DNA from: Pedobacter panaciterrae
Lineage (GTDB): Bacteria; Bacteroidota; Bacteroidia; Sphingobacteriales; Sphingobacteriaceae
NCBI RefSeq assembly: GCF_013204795.1
Contig: NZ_JABMKW010000002.1
Location: 79,284-143,283 of the forward strand
Direction: 5' to 3'
DNA: 64,000 bases
The translations under genes and the position numbers were made by a program. Below the pieces are notes generated by a model. It saw only the letters and a list, made by a program, of their open reading frames with translations. It did not search any database and was not told where the DNA came from. Shown here in pieces: positions 54,197-64,000 of this stretch. Position 1 is the stretch's first letter. Every line of letters starts with the position of its first letter.

Positions 54197-57100
54197 ATGT
54201 TGAACCAGGCTATTTTTAAGAAATTTTGTTTTTGTTTCTTCTTTTTGCTTTTGACATTCTCAGCAGGATATGCACAACGGCAAAAAGTGAACTTTACTGC
54301 ATTGAAAACAAAAGATGGACTCTCATCCAATATGGTCAATGCAATTTTAAAAGACCGATACGGATTGATGTGGTTTGCGACCGAGGACGGATTGAATAAA
54401 TTTGATGGGACCAACTTCATTGTTTACAAATATAAGTCTGATGATTCCTCTGGAGTACAAGCAAATGATGTCCGGGCATTGCATGAAGACAAATCAGGAA
54501 ACCTATGGATCGGAAGTTCCGGAGGTTCCCTGAGTTTATATGACAGGAAGAAAAATTCCTTTATTACTTTTCCAGCAAATACACCTGAAGGCCTGAGTCA
54601 CGACAATGTACGTGCAATTTATAGCGATTATAAGGGGAAAGTATGGGTCGCTAGTTATGGTGGTTTAGATGTTCTTGATCCAAAGACTAAAAAAGTTACG
54701 AAGTTAGCGATCAACCCCCGCCTCCGGCAACCAGTTCCTTCTATCGTGCTCAACTGTCTTTATGAAGACAGTAAACACAGAATGTGGATCGGATCTGACA
54801 ATGGACTTTATTTATACGAAAGACAAAGTAACTCATTTAAATATTTTAAAAACGACACTTCGGATTCTTCAAGTCTAAGTGACAATTATGTGTCGTCGAT
54901 TACAGAAGATCCCACCGGAAATTTATGGTTTGCCACAAAAAATGGCCTCAGCCGTCTACAACCAGACGGAAAAGGATTTAAAAACTTCAGACATAACAGC
55001 AAGGATGTAAATACATTAAGCAATAATATTGTGATGAGTCTAGCGGCGAACAGTACTGGTCAGCTTTGGGTTGGGACGGATGATGGTTTAAGTATTCTCG
55101 ATATCAAAACTGGGATTTTTAAAAGGTACAATGCAGATTCCAGGGATATATACAGCCTTACCGGGAGGTCAATAAATTGCATTTATATAGACAATCAAGG
55201 TATTTACTGGCTGGGACCATACCGGGGAGGGGTCAATAAATACGATACCAATCTTAATCTTTTTCAATTAAAACAAAGTAATATTTTCAATTTGAAGGGA
55301 TTAAATGCTTCTATCGTTACTTCATTTGCTGAATATAACAATGACGAGATTTTTGTTGGAACAGATGGTGGGGGACTTAATTTGTTCAATCGAAAAACCG
55401 AACTATTTAGAAGGTTTAATTTTCCTTTGTTAAACGGGGCTACCCTAAGCAATATTTCGATCATGAACATGGAAATAACCAGGTCTAAGCAATTGTATCT
55501 CGCAACCTATGCAAGTGGCCTGGTGATCATGGATTTAAAAACCGGAAAATTTCAGCAGATTACCCATCATGATCGTCCGGATGCACTGAATTCAAATGAT
55601 ATATTTTGTGTTAAGGAAGATCAGAAAGGCAAAATCTGGGTGGGCACGAACGGCGGGGGGGTTAATGTGATAGGTGCCGACCACGAAGTGCTGGTGAAAT
55701 ATTGTAATAATCCGAGAGCCATAAATGAGCACGATTATCCCGGAAATAACTTTATCAGGTTTATTGAAGAAGATAACAGTGGCCAGATCTGGATTGGCTC
55801 TTATGGCTCTGGAATTGCCGTATATAATCCTGACAGCAACAAATTTGTTGTTCATAATAAGGCAAATAGTAAGCTTCCCAATGACCTTACTTTGTCTGTA
55901 ATGAAAGACCGCCTGGGGAATATCTGGGTTGGAACTTTTAGCGGTGGCCTGAGCTTATTTGATCGTAGTAAGAATCAATTTATCACTTTCTCTGAAAAGG
56001 ATGGATTGAACAATGCAACTGTTTATGCAATAGTGGAGGATAAGCAGGGACGAATATGGGTCAGCACAAATAAAGGAATTAGCAGCTTTGACCGTAAAAC
56101 GAATAAATTCACCAACTACACCATTTACAATGGTGTACAGAACAATAATTTTGTATTGGGAGCAGGCTTCATTTCTTCTGACGGGGATATTTATTTTGGA
56201 GGTGCCGATGGCTTTAATTATTTTAACCCCCAGTATTTTAAGAAAAATAAAAACGTGCCGTCAGTCCTTTTTACAGATCTGAAAGTAGCCAATGCCTCAG
56301 TTGTAGCCTCAGCAGATGGTCCGATTAGGGAGCATATTTCAGTTGTAAAGGATATTTATCTGGATTATAAGCAAAATTTTACCCTTAGCTATGTAAGTTT
56401 AAACTACACCGCGCCTGAGCAGAACAGATATTTGTACCGCTTAGAGGGTTTTGACAATGAATGGGTCGATGGGGGGACTTCTAAATCTGCTTCTTATACT
56501 AATCTTGATCCGGGTGAATATGTCTTTCATGTAAAAGCCAGTAATAACGATGGGCTTTGGAACGCTGGCGAAACCGCAATAAAAATACATGTACTGCCAC
56601 CATTCTGGCGCACCGTGTATGCATATGTTTTGTACTTCTGCTTGGCTGTAGGCACTCTTCTTTATATCAGGCACAGGGGAATTCAAAAGCTCAAACTGAA
56701 ATTTGCGGTGATTCAGGAAAAAATGAAAGCAGAGCAGCTAATTGAACAGGAACGCAAGGAGGCCGAACGCTTACGCGAATTAGATAAACTGAAGATCAAA
56801 TTTCTCACCAACTTGAGTCATGAGTTCCGTACCCCGCTGTCGCTAATTATCGGGCCTATTGACAAACTGTTGACGGAAAAGAGAGCTGCTGAAATTGCCG
56901 ACCCTTTAAATATGATCAAACGAAATACCCGACGCTTGCTCAATCTGGTTAATCAAATTCTGGATTTCCGGAAAATGGAAGACCAGGAATTAAGGTTAAA
57001 CCTTTCTGATGGAGATATGGTTTCCTTTATCAAAGAAGTTTTGGAACCCTTTAATGACCTTAGTGAACGGAAGCAGATTCAGCTTTTATTTAAGAGCCGC

Positions 57101-58378
57101 TTCAATTGTATTTATACCTCTTTTGATCAGGATAAAATAGAACGTGTATTATTCAATCTCCTGTCTAATGCATTTAAATTTACTCCGGTTGGTGGTACAA
57201 TATCCGTGGAATTAGAAAAAAACGATCCGCTCATCGGCACTGAATCTTGTCTTATGATCAGGGTTTCCGATACGGGTATTGGCATCTCTGGGGAAAATAA
57301 AGAAAGAATATTTGAACGGTTTTTTCAAATCGATACCACAGCCTCCATTTTGAATCAGGGAAGTGGCATTGGCTTGTCCATTGCCAAGGAATTTATTAAA
57401 ATGCATGGCGGGAATATAGTTGTTGAAAGTGAACCTGGGCTTGGAAGCAGTTTTATCATTAACCTTCCTTTTTCAACAACGATGGCTGACGATGAACTGG
57501 AGTTGGATTTTTCGGGCCCAACGCGATCCGAAAACGGGCAGGAAGCCACCGGCGCTAAGCAAGAAATCCAAGTCAGTATCGAAATCCCTTCAATTTTATT
57601 GGTAGAGGACAACGAGGATTTTAGATTTTATCTTAAAGACGGTTTAAAGCCCTTTTATAGGATCTATGAGGCCAGTAACGGACAGGAAGGGTGGCAACAG
57701 GCTTTGGCACATCATCCTCAGGTTATCGTAAGTGACATCAATATGCCTTACATGAATGGAATTGAGTTGTGCTATAAAGTTAAGTCAGATAAAAGAACCA
57801 ATCACATCCCGATCATATTGCTGACAGCCTTAACTGGCGAAGAAGAACAGATCAGAGGGCTGAAAACAGGTGCTAATGACTACTTGACCAAGCCATTTAA
57901 TTTTGAAATTCTTAATGCTAAAATTAAGAATCTCCTGGCACTGAATAAGACACTCAAAGAAACTTATACCAAGCAGATCAAGGTTCAGGCACCCGAATTG
58001 ATCATAGAATCGCATAGCGACAGGTTATTGAATAAGGTTGCCTTGTACATTGAAGAAAATCTGAATAATCCTAAACTTTCTGTTGAAGACCTTAGCAAAC
58101 ATGTTGGTATGAGCAGGGGATCCTTATACCACAAAATTTTGGAATTAACCGGACAATCTCCGGTGGAATACATCAGGTCTGTTAAGCTGGACAAGGCCAC
58201 TGTGTTACTCGAAAAAAGTGATTTGAATGTTTCCCAAATTGCCTATATGGTGGGTTTTGCTACACCAAACTATTTTGCAAAGTCTTTTAAAGCCAAATTT
58301 AATATGCAGCCCTCTGAATATATCCATTTAAAGCGAAAAGCGGATGTTGGCTTGGTTGGAGAAGTTAAATCCTTGTAA
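54197..58378 (+). CDS. Hybrid two-component system sensor-regulator (HTCS) of the xylan locus
   Basis: This 1393-residue protein has all HTCS parts: signal peptide (ending GYAQR), about 14 propeller repeats with GNLWIGSSGGSLSLYD-type motifs over residues 30-740, a Y_Y_Y domain (YRLEGFDNEWVDGG), a membrane helix (about 805-825), HisKA with FLTNLSHEFRTPLSLI (H875), HATPase_c, a receiver domain with VIVSDINMPYMNG (D1180) and an AraC-type HTH at the C-terminus (VEDLSKHVGMSRGSLYHK, VSQIAYMVGFATPNYFAKSF). It senses oligosaccharides in the periplasm and activates the locus. Its place between GH10 and esterase genes suggests xylo-oligosaccharides. Confidence 0.96.
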   Translation: MLNQAIFKKFCFCFFFLLLTFSAGYAQRQKVNFTALKTKDGLSSNMVNAILKDRYGLMWFATEDGLNKFDGTNFIVYKYKSDDSSGVQANDVRALHEDKSGNLWIGSSGGSLSLYDRKKNSFITFPANTPEGLSHDNVRAIYSDYKGKVWVASYGGLDVLDPKTKKVTKLAINPRLRQPVPSIVLNCLYEDSKHRMWIGSDNGLYLYERQSNSFKYFKNDTSDSSSLSDNYVSSITEDPTGNLWFATKNGLSRLQPDGKGFKNFRHNSKDVNTLSNNIVMSLAANSTGQLWVGTDDGLSILDIKTGIFKRYNADSRDIYSLTGRSINCIYIDNQGIYWLGPYRGGVNKYDTNLNLFQLKQSNIFNLKGLNASIVTSFAEYNNDEIFVGTDGGGLNLFNRKTELFRRFNFPLLNGATLSNISIMNMEITRSKQLYLATYASGLVIMDLKTGKFQQITHHDRPDALNSNDIFCVKEDQKGKIWVGTNGGGVNVIGADHEVLVKYCNNPRAINEHDYPGNNFIRFIEEDNSGQIWIGSYGSGIAVYNPDSNKFVVHNKANSKLPNDLTLSVMKDRLGNIWVGTFSGGLSLFDRSKNQFITFSEKDGLNNATVYAIVEDKQGRIWVSTNKGISSFDRKTNKFTNYTIYNGVQNNNFVLGAGFISSDGDIYFGGADGFNYFNPQYFKKNKNVPSVLFTDLKVANASVVASADGPIREHISVVKDIYLDYKQNFTLSYVSLNYTAPEQNRYLYRLEGFDNEWVDGGTSKSASYTNLDPGEYVFHVKASNNDGLWNAGETAIKIHVLPPFWRTVYAYVLYFCLAVGTLLYIRHRGIQKLKLKFAVIQEKMKAEQLIEQERKEAERLRELDKLKIKFLTNLSHEFRTPLSLIIGPIDKLLTEKRAAEIADPLNMIKRNTRRLLNLVNQILDFRKMEDQELRLNLSDGDMVSFIKEVLEPFNDLSERKQIQLLFKSRFNCIYTSFDQDKIERVLFNLLSNAFKFTPVGGTISVELEKNDPLIGTESCLMIRVSDTGIGISGENKERIFERFFQIDTTASILNQGSGIGLSIAKEFIKMHGGNIVVESEPGLGSSFIINLPFSTTMADDELELDFSGPTRSENGQEATGAKQEIQVSIEIPSILLVEDNEDFRFYLKDGLKPFYRIYEASNGQEGWQQALAHHPQVIVSDINMPYMNGIELCYKVKSDKRTNHIPIILLTALTGEEEQIRGLKTGANDYLTKPFNFEILNAKIKNLLALNKTLKETYTKQIKVQAPELIIESHSDRLLNKVALYIEENLNNPKLSVEDLSKHVGMSRGSLYHKILELTGQSPVEYIRSVKLDKATVLLEKSDLNVSQIAYMVGFATPNYFAKSFKAKFNMQPSEYIHLKRKADVGLVGEVKSL

Positions 58379-58589
58379 ACCTTAATTGTTTGATCCCGGT
58401 TTATTAACGCAGCCCGTATTTCTACCATAAATTTTATTGCTATAACATTTCTGCTACAATAATGTCCAAAACTTCCCTGTAAAAGAGCCTGCATGATATA
58501 GTTTTATGGTACGCTTAACCATGTGTCTTTGCTCATATGCACGGGGTTATAGAACAGGTAGGGCTGGTTTAACAACAATAACGATTATC

Positions 58590-60405
<1,816 letters not shown>

Positions 60406-60437
60406 TATAAAATTACCAAACACATAACCCTGACAAG

Positions 60438-62015
60438 ATGAGAAATATAATTGCCTTTGTGATCTTAACTACATTAAATTGTTTATTTCACTCGGTATTT
60501 GCTCAACAGCTAAAGGCACAAAATCCCATTATTTTTGCAGATGTACCCGATATGTCTATGGTGCGTGTAGGAGATTTATACTACATGAGTAGCACCACAA
60601 TGCACATGAGCCCCGGCGTTCCGATTATGAAGTCCAGCGATTTGATAAACTGGAGTATTGTAAATTATGTCTATGATACACTCGCGGACGTAGATGAACT
60701 CAACCTAAAAAACGGTAAGCAGGCTTACGGTCAGGGAACCTGGGCAAGCAGTATGCGTTATCATAATGGGGTTTTCTACGTAAGTACATTTGCCCAGACT
60801 ACCGGAAAAACGTATATCTATAGTACAAAGGATGTAGAAAAAGGTCCCTGGAAAGTAAAGGCTTTTAAGCCAGGATTTCATGATCATTCCCTGTTTTTTG
60901 ATGACGACGGCAAAGTTTATATGGTTTATGGCGGAGGAAAGATCAGGTTAGTTGAAATGAAGCCTGATTTATCAGGTCCTGATCCTGCTGTTCCTGAACG
61001 TATTATTATAGAAAATGCCAGTCTTCCTTCTGGGGAAAAGATTGGATTGCCGGCTGAAGGATCGCAATTGTTTAAGGTTAAGGGTAAATACTATCTGTTT
61101 AACATTACTTGGCCAAGAGGTGGTATGCGAACGGTAGTGATCCATAGAGCAGATAAGATAACCGGTCCTTATGAGGGGAAAATTGGCCTGCAGGATTTGG
61201 GTGTGGCTCAGGGTGGGCTTATCGATATGCCAAATGGCGATTGGTATGCTTACCTTTTTCGTGATTTCGGTGCGGTGGGCCGTATTCCTTATTTAGTTCC
61301 TGTTAAGTGGCAAAATGAATGGCCAATCCTGGGCATAGACGGAAAAGTTCCGGACACCCTGGATTTACCAGCGGATAAGGGTTTGATTCCGGGTATTGTC
61401 GCCTCTGATGAATTTAACCGAAAACCCAGTGAAGCTGATTTGCCCCTTGTCTGGCAATGGAACCATAACCCTGATGCGCGGCTTTGGTCGCTGAGAAAGA
61501 GAAAAGGCCATTTGAGATTGACCAATGGACGATTGGATCATGATTTTTTGTCAGCCAGAAATACATTAACGCAACGCACAACTGTCCCTTTTTCAACCGC
61601 AGTGACCTTGCTTGATGTATCTAAGCTGAAGGATGGTGATTTTGCTGGGTTGGGTTTGTTGCAAAAAAAGTACGGACTGATTGGTGTGAGGGTAGAAGGA
61701 GGTGATAAATATATTGTGATCATAGATGCTGGAACAGGCGAGCCTATCGAAAATGAACGGATTCCGTTCAAGCAAAACACCATCTATTTTAGCGTACATT
61801 GTGATTTTAGCCAAAGGAGAGACCTTGCCAGCTTTAGGTATAGCCTTGATGGAAAGCATTGGAAGAAAATCGGAAGCTCATTAAAAATGGCTTATACCAT
61901 CCCGCACTTTATGGGATACCGGTTTGCGCTGTTTAATTATGCCGAAAAACAGACAGGTGGGTATGCCGACTTTGATTACTTTCATATTTCAGATCAACCA
62001 GCTCCGGCAAACTAA
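60438..62015 (+). CDS. Second GH43 family glycosidase
   Basis: This 525-residue protein has a signal peptide (ending SVFAQ). The N-terminal domain begins NPIIFADVPDMSMVRVGDLY, the form seen in GH43 members near subfamily 12. The catalytic carboxylates are D38 (DVPDMS), D149 (HDHSLFFDDDG) and E207 (GLPAEGSQLF). A C-terminal concanavalin-like domain with WQWNHNPDARLWSLR follows. Likely activities are beta-xylosidase or arabinofuranosidase. It completes the xylan side-chain and oligosaccharide enzymes of the locus. Confidence 0.92.
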   Translation: MRNIIAFVILTTLNCLFHSVFAQQLKAQNPIIFADVPDMSMVRVGDLYYMSSTTMHMSPGVPIMKSSDLINWSIVNYVYDTLADVDELNLKNGKQAYGQGTWASSMRYHNGVFYVSTFAQTTGKTYIYSTKDVEKGPWKVKAFKPGFHDHSLFFDDDGKVYMVYGGGKIRLVEMKPDLSGPDPAVPERIIIENASLPSGEKIGLPAEGSQLFKVKGKYYLFNITWPRGGMRTVVIHRADKITGPYEGKIGLQDLGVAQGGLIDMPNGDWYAYLFRDFGAVGRIPYLVPVKWQNEWPILGIDGKVPDTLDLPADKGLIPGIVASDEFNRKPSEADLPLVWQWNHNPDARLWSLRKRKGHLRLTNGRLDHDFLSARNTLTQRTTVPFSTAVTLLDVSKLKDGDFAGLGLLQKKYGLIGVRVEGGDKYIVIIDAGTGEPIENERIPFKQNTIYFSVHCDFSQRRDLASFRYSLDGKHWKKIGSSLKMAYTIPHFMGYRFALFNYAEKQTGGYADFDYFHISDQPAPAN

Positions 62016-62185
62016 TCTGGTAATCAATTCTTTTACTTTCCCAGACCTTTAGATGTCCGCCTAATCGAGGAGGGATGAATTTTAATGTGGTAAATATGTA
62101 TTATGAGATTTATTTTTTCTAAATATTTACGCCGGATTATGGTTGATATCGCTGTTTTTGGTCGTTTAGACCGTGTTCAGACCAA

Positions 62186-63004
62186 TCATGGGGTAATATG
62201 TTTTATTATTGGGGATCGGGATATCATTCCACCACAGATCCTTCACGAAATTCCAACTGGGGAGAGGAGGCCGACCTAAGCGCGTATTTCCAATCGATGA
62301 AAACAAAGTTTGTTGACCAAAGCATTCCTGTGGTTTTAGGAGAATATGGAGCATATACCCGGTCGTCACTCACAGGTGATGCGCTAACGCTCAATCAGGT
62401 TTCCAGAGCATATTTTTTAAATCAGGTTACACGCCAGGCTTTGTCACGCGGTATTCTTCCATTTTATTGGGACACTGGGGCAATCCTGAACAGGCAAACA
62501 AACACTGTGGGCGATCAACAAGGTTTAGCCGCTCTTGTGCAGGGGGAACAAAACGGTACCTCACCTGGCATTCAGGTAGGAAGTATCTATCAGATTATGA
62601 ATAGAAATAGTTTTAAAGCACTAGAGTTCGCCGGATGGGGCACCGCTAACCATACATTGGCCGATCAATGGGAATATTTAGCCGGAGCAAATCAACAATT
62701 TAAAGTTGAAGATGCAGGTAGTGGCTATTACAGGTTAACACCAATGCATGCTTCAGGAAAGTGCTTGGAGATCGATAGCTGGTCAATAGCCAACGGTGGT
62801 CAGGCAGATTTGTGGGATTATTCAGGCGGAAATAATCAAAAATGGTCAATTCAGGCAACTGACAACGGATACTATAAATTGATCAATGTAAATAGTGGAA
62901 AGGCGCTGGAAATTTCAGGATATTCCCTGAACAACGGCGGCAGTGCTAATCAATGGGACTATTATGGAGGACGTAACCAGCAATGGGCGTTTCTAAAAAT
63001 GTAG
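62186..63004 (+). pseudogene. 5'-truncated GH5 cellulase with RICIN-type domain
   Basis: The sequence begins abruptly with SWGNMFYYWGSGYH, a mid-gene GH5 motif, and continues through VVLGEYGAYTR (nucleophile Glu) and ILPFYWDTGAIL. About 110 further residues form a RICIN/CBM13-like trefoil with repeated QW-type ends (NQKWSI, NQQWAF). The first two-thirds of the catalytic barrel, including the acid/base, are missing, and a stop codon lies in frame upstream. ATG 62198 could start a 268-residue product without a signal peptide. It is most likely a remnant. Confidence 0.8.
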
Positions 63005-63165
63005 GTTAAAGGCGTTAAAAAAATTAAGCAATTTTTGACTATATCCTTGTTCAATATAAACACTTACTCACAGACAAGAATACCGGCAAGACTTACACTT
63101 CATAAATACAGCAAAGCTGGCACCATGGAGTACAAATTCCTGGGCGCCTTTCCATTATATCCTGA

Positions 63166-63318
63166 CTGGAAGCAGATGGTAAGACGCACTTCTATTTGTA
63201 TTACTCCAATGGCGGTGTTGGCTCTGCCGTACTTACTTCCGCCTCTCCCGTTGGCTAGTGGAGCGACCCATTAGGGAAGAAAGTACAGAATGGCCTTATA
63301 ACTGAGCCATGGAGATAA
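63166..63318 (+). pseudogene. Short GH43 remnant
   Basis: The frame reads LEADGKTHFYLYYSNGG, then VGSAVLTSASPVG, a TAG stop, then WSDPLGKKVQNGLITEPW. This is the conserved strand pair of GH43 enzymes (D-G-K-x-Y-L-Y-Y, then SPxGPW-DPLGKPLI). A stop replaces the Pro codon before W. No start or catalytic glutamate region remains nearby. Confidence 0.7.
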
Positions 63319-63378
63319 AAATGAACCGATCAGCTATTGTAATATCTGGTTGAGGAAATTACAGCTAAATATTTTTAA

Positions 63379-63390
63379 GCAATCGATTGC
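63379..63390. promoter_or_regulatory. LacI-type operator candidate before the MFS gene
   Basis: GCAATCGATTGC is a perfect 12-bp palindrome centred on CG and fits the GCAAnCGnTTGC pattern of LacI-family operators. It lies about 200 bp before the transporter start. The regulator is not in the window. Confidence 0.55.
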
Positions 63391-63587
63391 CTAAATTAAA
63401 TATTTTACTAATTTCGTTTAACCAAATACTAATATTTTAATTCAACCCAAATAAATAAAGAAAATATGCAGCTATTCAGGTGGTAATATCAGGTGAATAG
63501 CTTATAAGCCAATGATATAACTTTTGATGCGTCCAATGGCCGTGCTAACAAGGATGCTGTTAGAACTAACTAAATAACCATTATATT

Positions 63588-64000
63588 ATGAACGAAAACA
63601 TTAACAAGAGTGCCTTATTCAACGGGAGTTGCTTTGCTGTGATCACCACAGCTTTTACCTTCTCTATCAGGGCGGGTATTTTACCCCAGCTCGGAGCGCA
63701 ATTTAATCTGACTGCAGAACAGCTTGGATTTATCAACAGTATGTTCTTTTTAGGATTTCCGATCTCTATGATCATTGGTGGGTTGGTTTATCACACTTTT
63801 GGGCCTAAAAACATTATGAAAGCTGCATTTGTAGCCCATACTATTGGTATCTTATTGACAATATATGCCGGAGGATATGTAGGATTACTTGTTTCTACAC
63901 TTTTTATAGGATTTGGTAACGGATGTACAGAAGCGGCTTGTAATCCTTTGATTGCAGATGCATATGCAGGTCCAAAAATGAATAAAATGCTAAGCAGGTT
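63588..64000 (+). CDS. MFS sugar transporter, N-terminal part
   Basis: The gene starts at ATG 63588 and runs off the window; 137 residues are visible. They contain about four membrane segments (SCFAVITTAFTFSI, FINSMFFLGFPISMIIGGLV, FVAHTIGILLTIYAGGY, LLVSTLFIGFGNGCTEAACN) in the order typical of major facilitator proteins. Next to the xylan genes, import of a sugar or oligosaccharide into the cytoplasm is likely; the substrate is inferred. A LacI-type operator lies upstream. Confidence 0.85.
   Translation, partial: MNENINKSALFNGSCFAVITTAFTFSIRAGILPQLGAQFNLTAEQLGFINSMFFLGFPISMIIGGLVYHTFGPKNIMKAAFVAHTIGILLTIYAGGYVGLLVSTLFIGFGNGCTEAACNPLIADAYAGPKMNKMLSR

Overview
The window looks like the chromosome of a Bacteroidota species, most likely a soil-type Sphingobacteriaceae (Pedobacter-like). 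The reasons are paired SusC/SusD outer-membrane glycan importers, a hybrid two-component system of the HTCS type, ROK and GH92/GH125/GH43/GH10 genes, A+T-rich intergenic DNA without Shine-Dalgarno sites, and a tRNA promoter that fits the Bacteroidota sigma consensus (TTTG - 19 bp - TAnnTTTG). The species assignment is inference.

Left chromosomal part (1-15.8 kb). The end of a first SusD gene is followed by an alpha-mannoside utilisation locus: SusC, SusD, GH92 alpha-mannosidase and GH125 alpha-1,6-mannosidase. A convergent ROK regulator, a membrane hybrid histidine kinase, and a minus-strand operon (DUF2490 protein, DUF2807 protein, beta-lactamase-fold serine hydrolase) come next. A tRNA-Ala(GGC) closes this part.

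Integrated island (about 15.83-50.39 kb). The last 20 bases of the tRNA plus its terminator (60 bp in all, 2 mismatches) are repeated 34.5 kb downstream. Everything between is read as a genomic island inserted at the tRNA 3' end. Only the arm-binding domain of its tyrosine integrase remains. The island carries small orphan genes, a frameshifted RadC gene, two related HTH genes, and a 13-gene type II secretion / type IV pilus-like operon. That operon encodes pseudopilins, prepilin peptidase, GspE ATPase, secretin, GspL/M/C-like proteins, two lipoproteins and GspF. It is followed by an XRE regulator with three evenly spaced operators, and then by an Rhs/Tc-like toxin operon: OmpH-like chaperone, lipoprotein, 1730-aa shell-like protein, 1859-aa Rhs protein with a probable ADP-ribosyltransferase-like tip, and an immunity candidate. 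Decayed immunity and Rhs fragments, a glutaminyl cyclase and a tail-spike-like beta-helix protein fill the right end. Phased short repeats lie just inside both att copies.

Right chromosomal part (50.4-64 kb). A xylan locus without SusC/SusD holds GH43, GH10 xylanase, an HTCS regulator, an acetylesterase of the SASA/CE6 type, a CE1-like esterase, a second GH43, remnants of a GH5-RICIN cellulase and of another GH43, a LacI-type operator, and the start of an MFS sugar transporter.

The most interesting idea is that the island couples its own secretion machine to its own Rhs toxin and chaperones, forming one transferable secretion-toxin unit. This is inferred from gene order and shared control DNA. 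No database search was possible; family names come from motif recognition.
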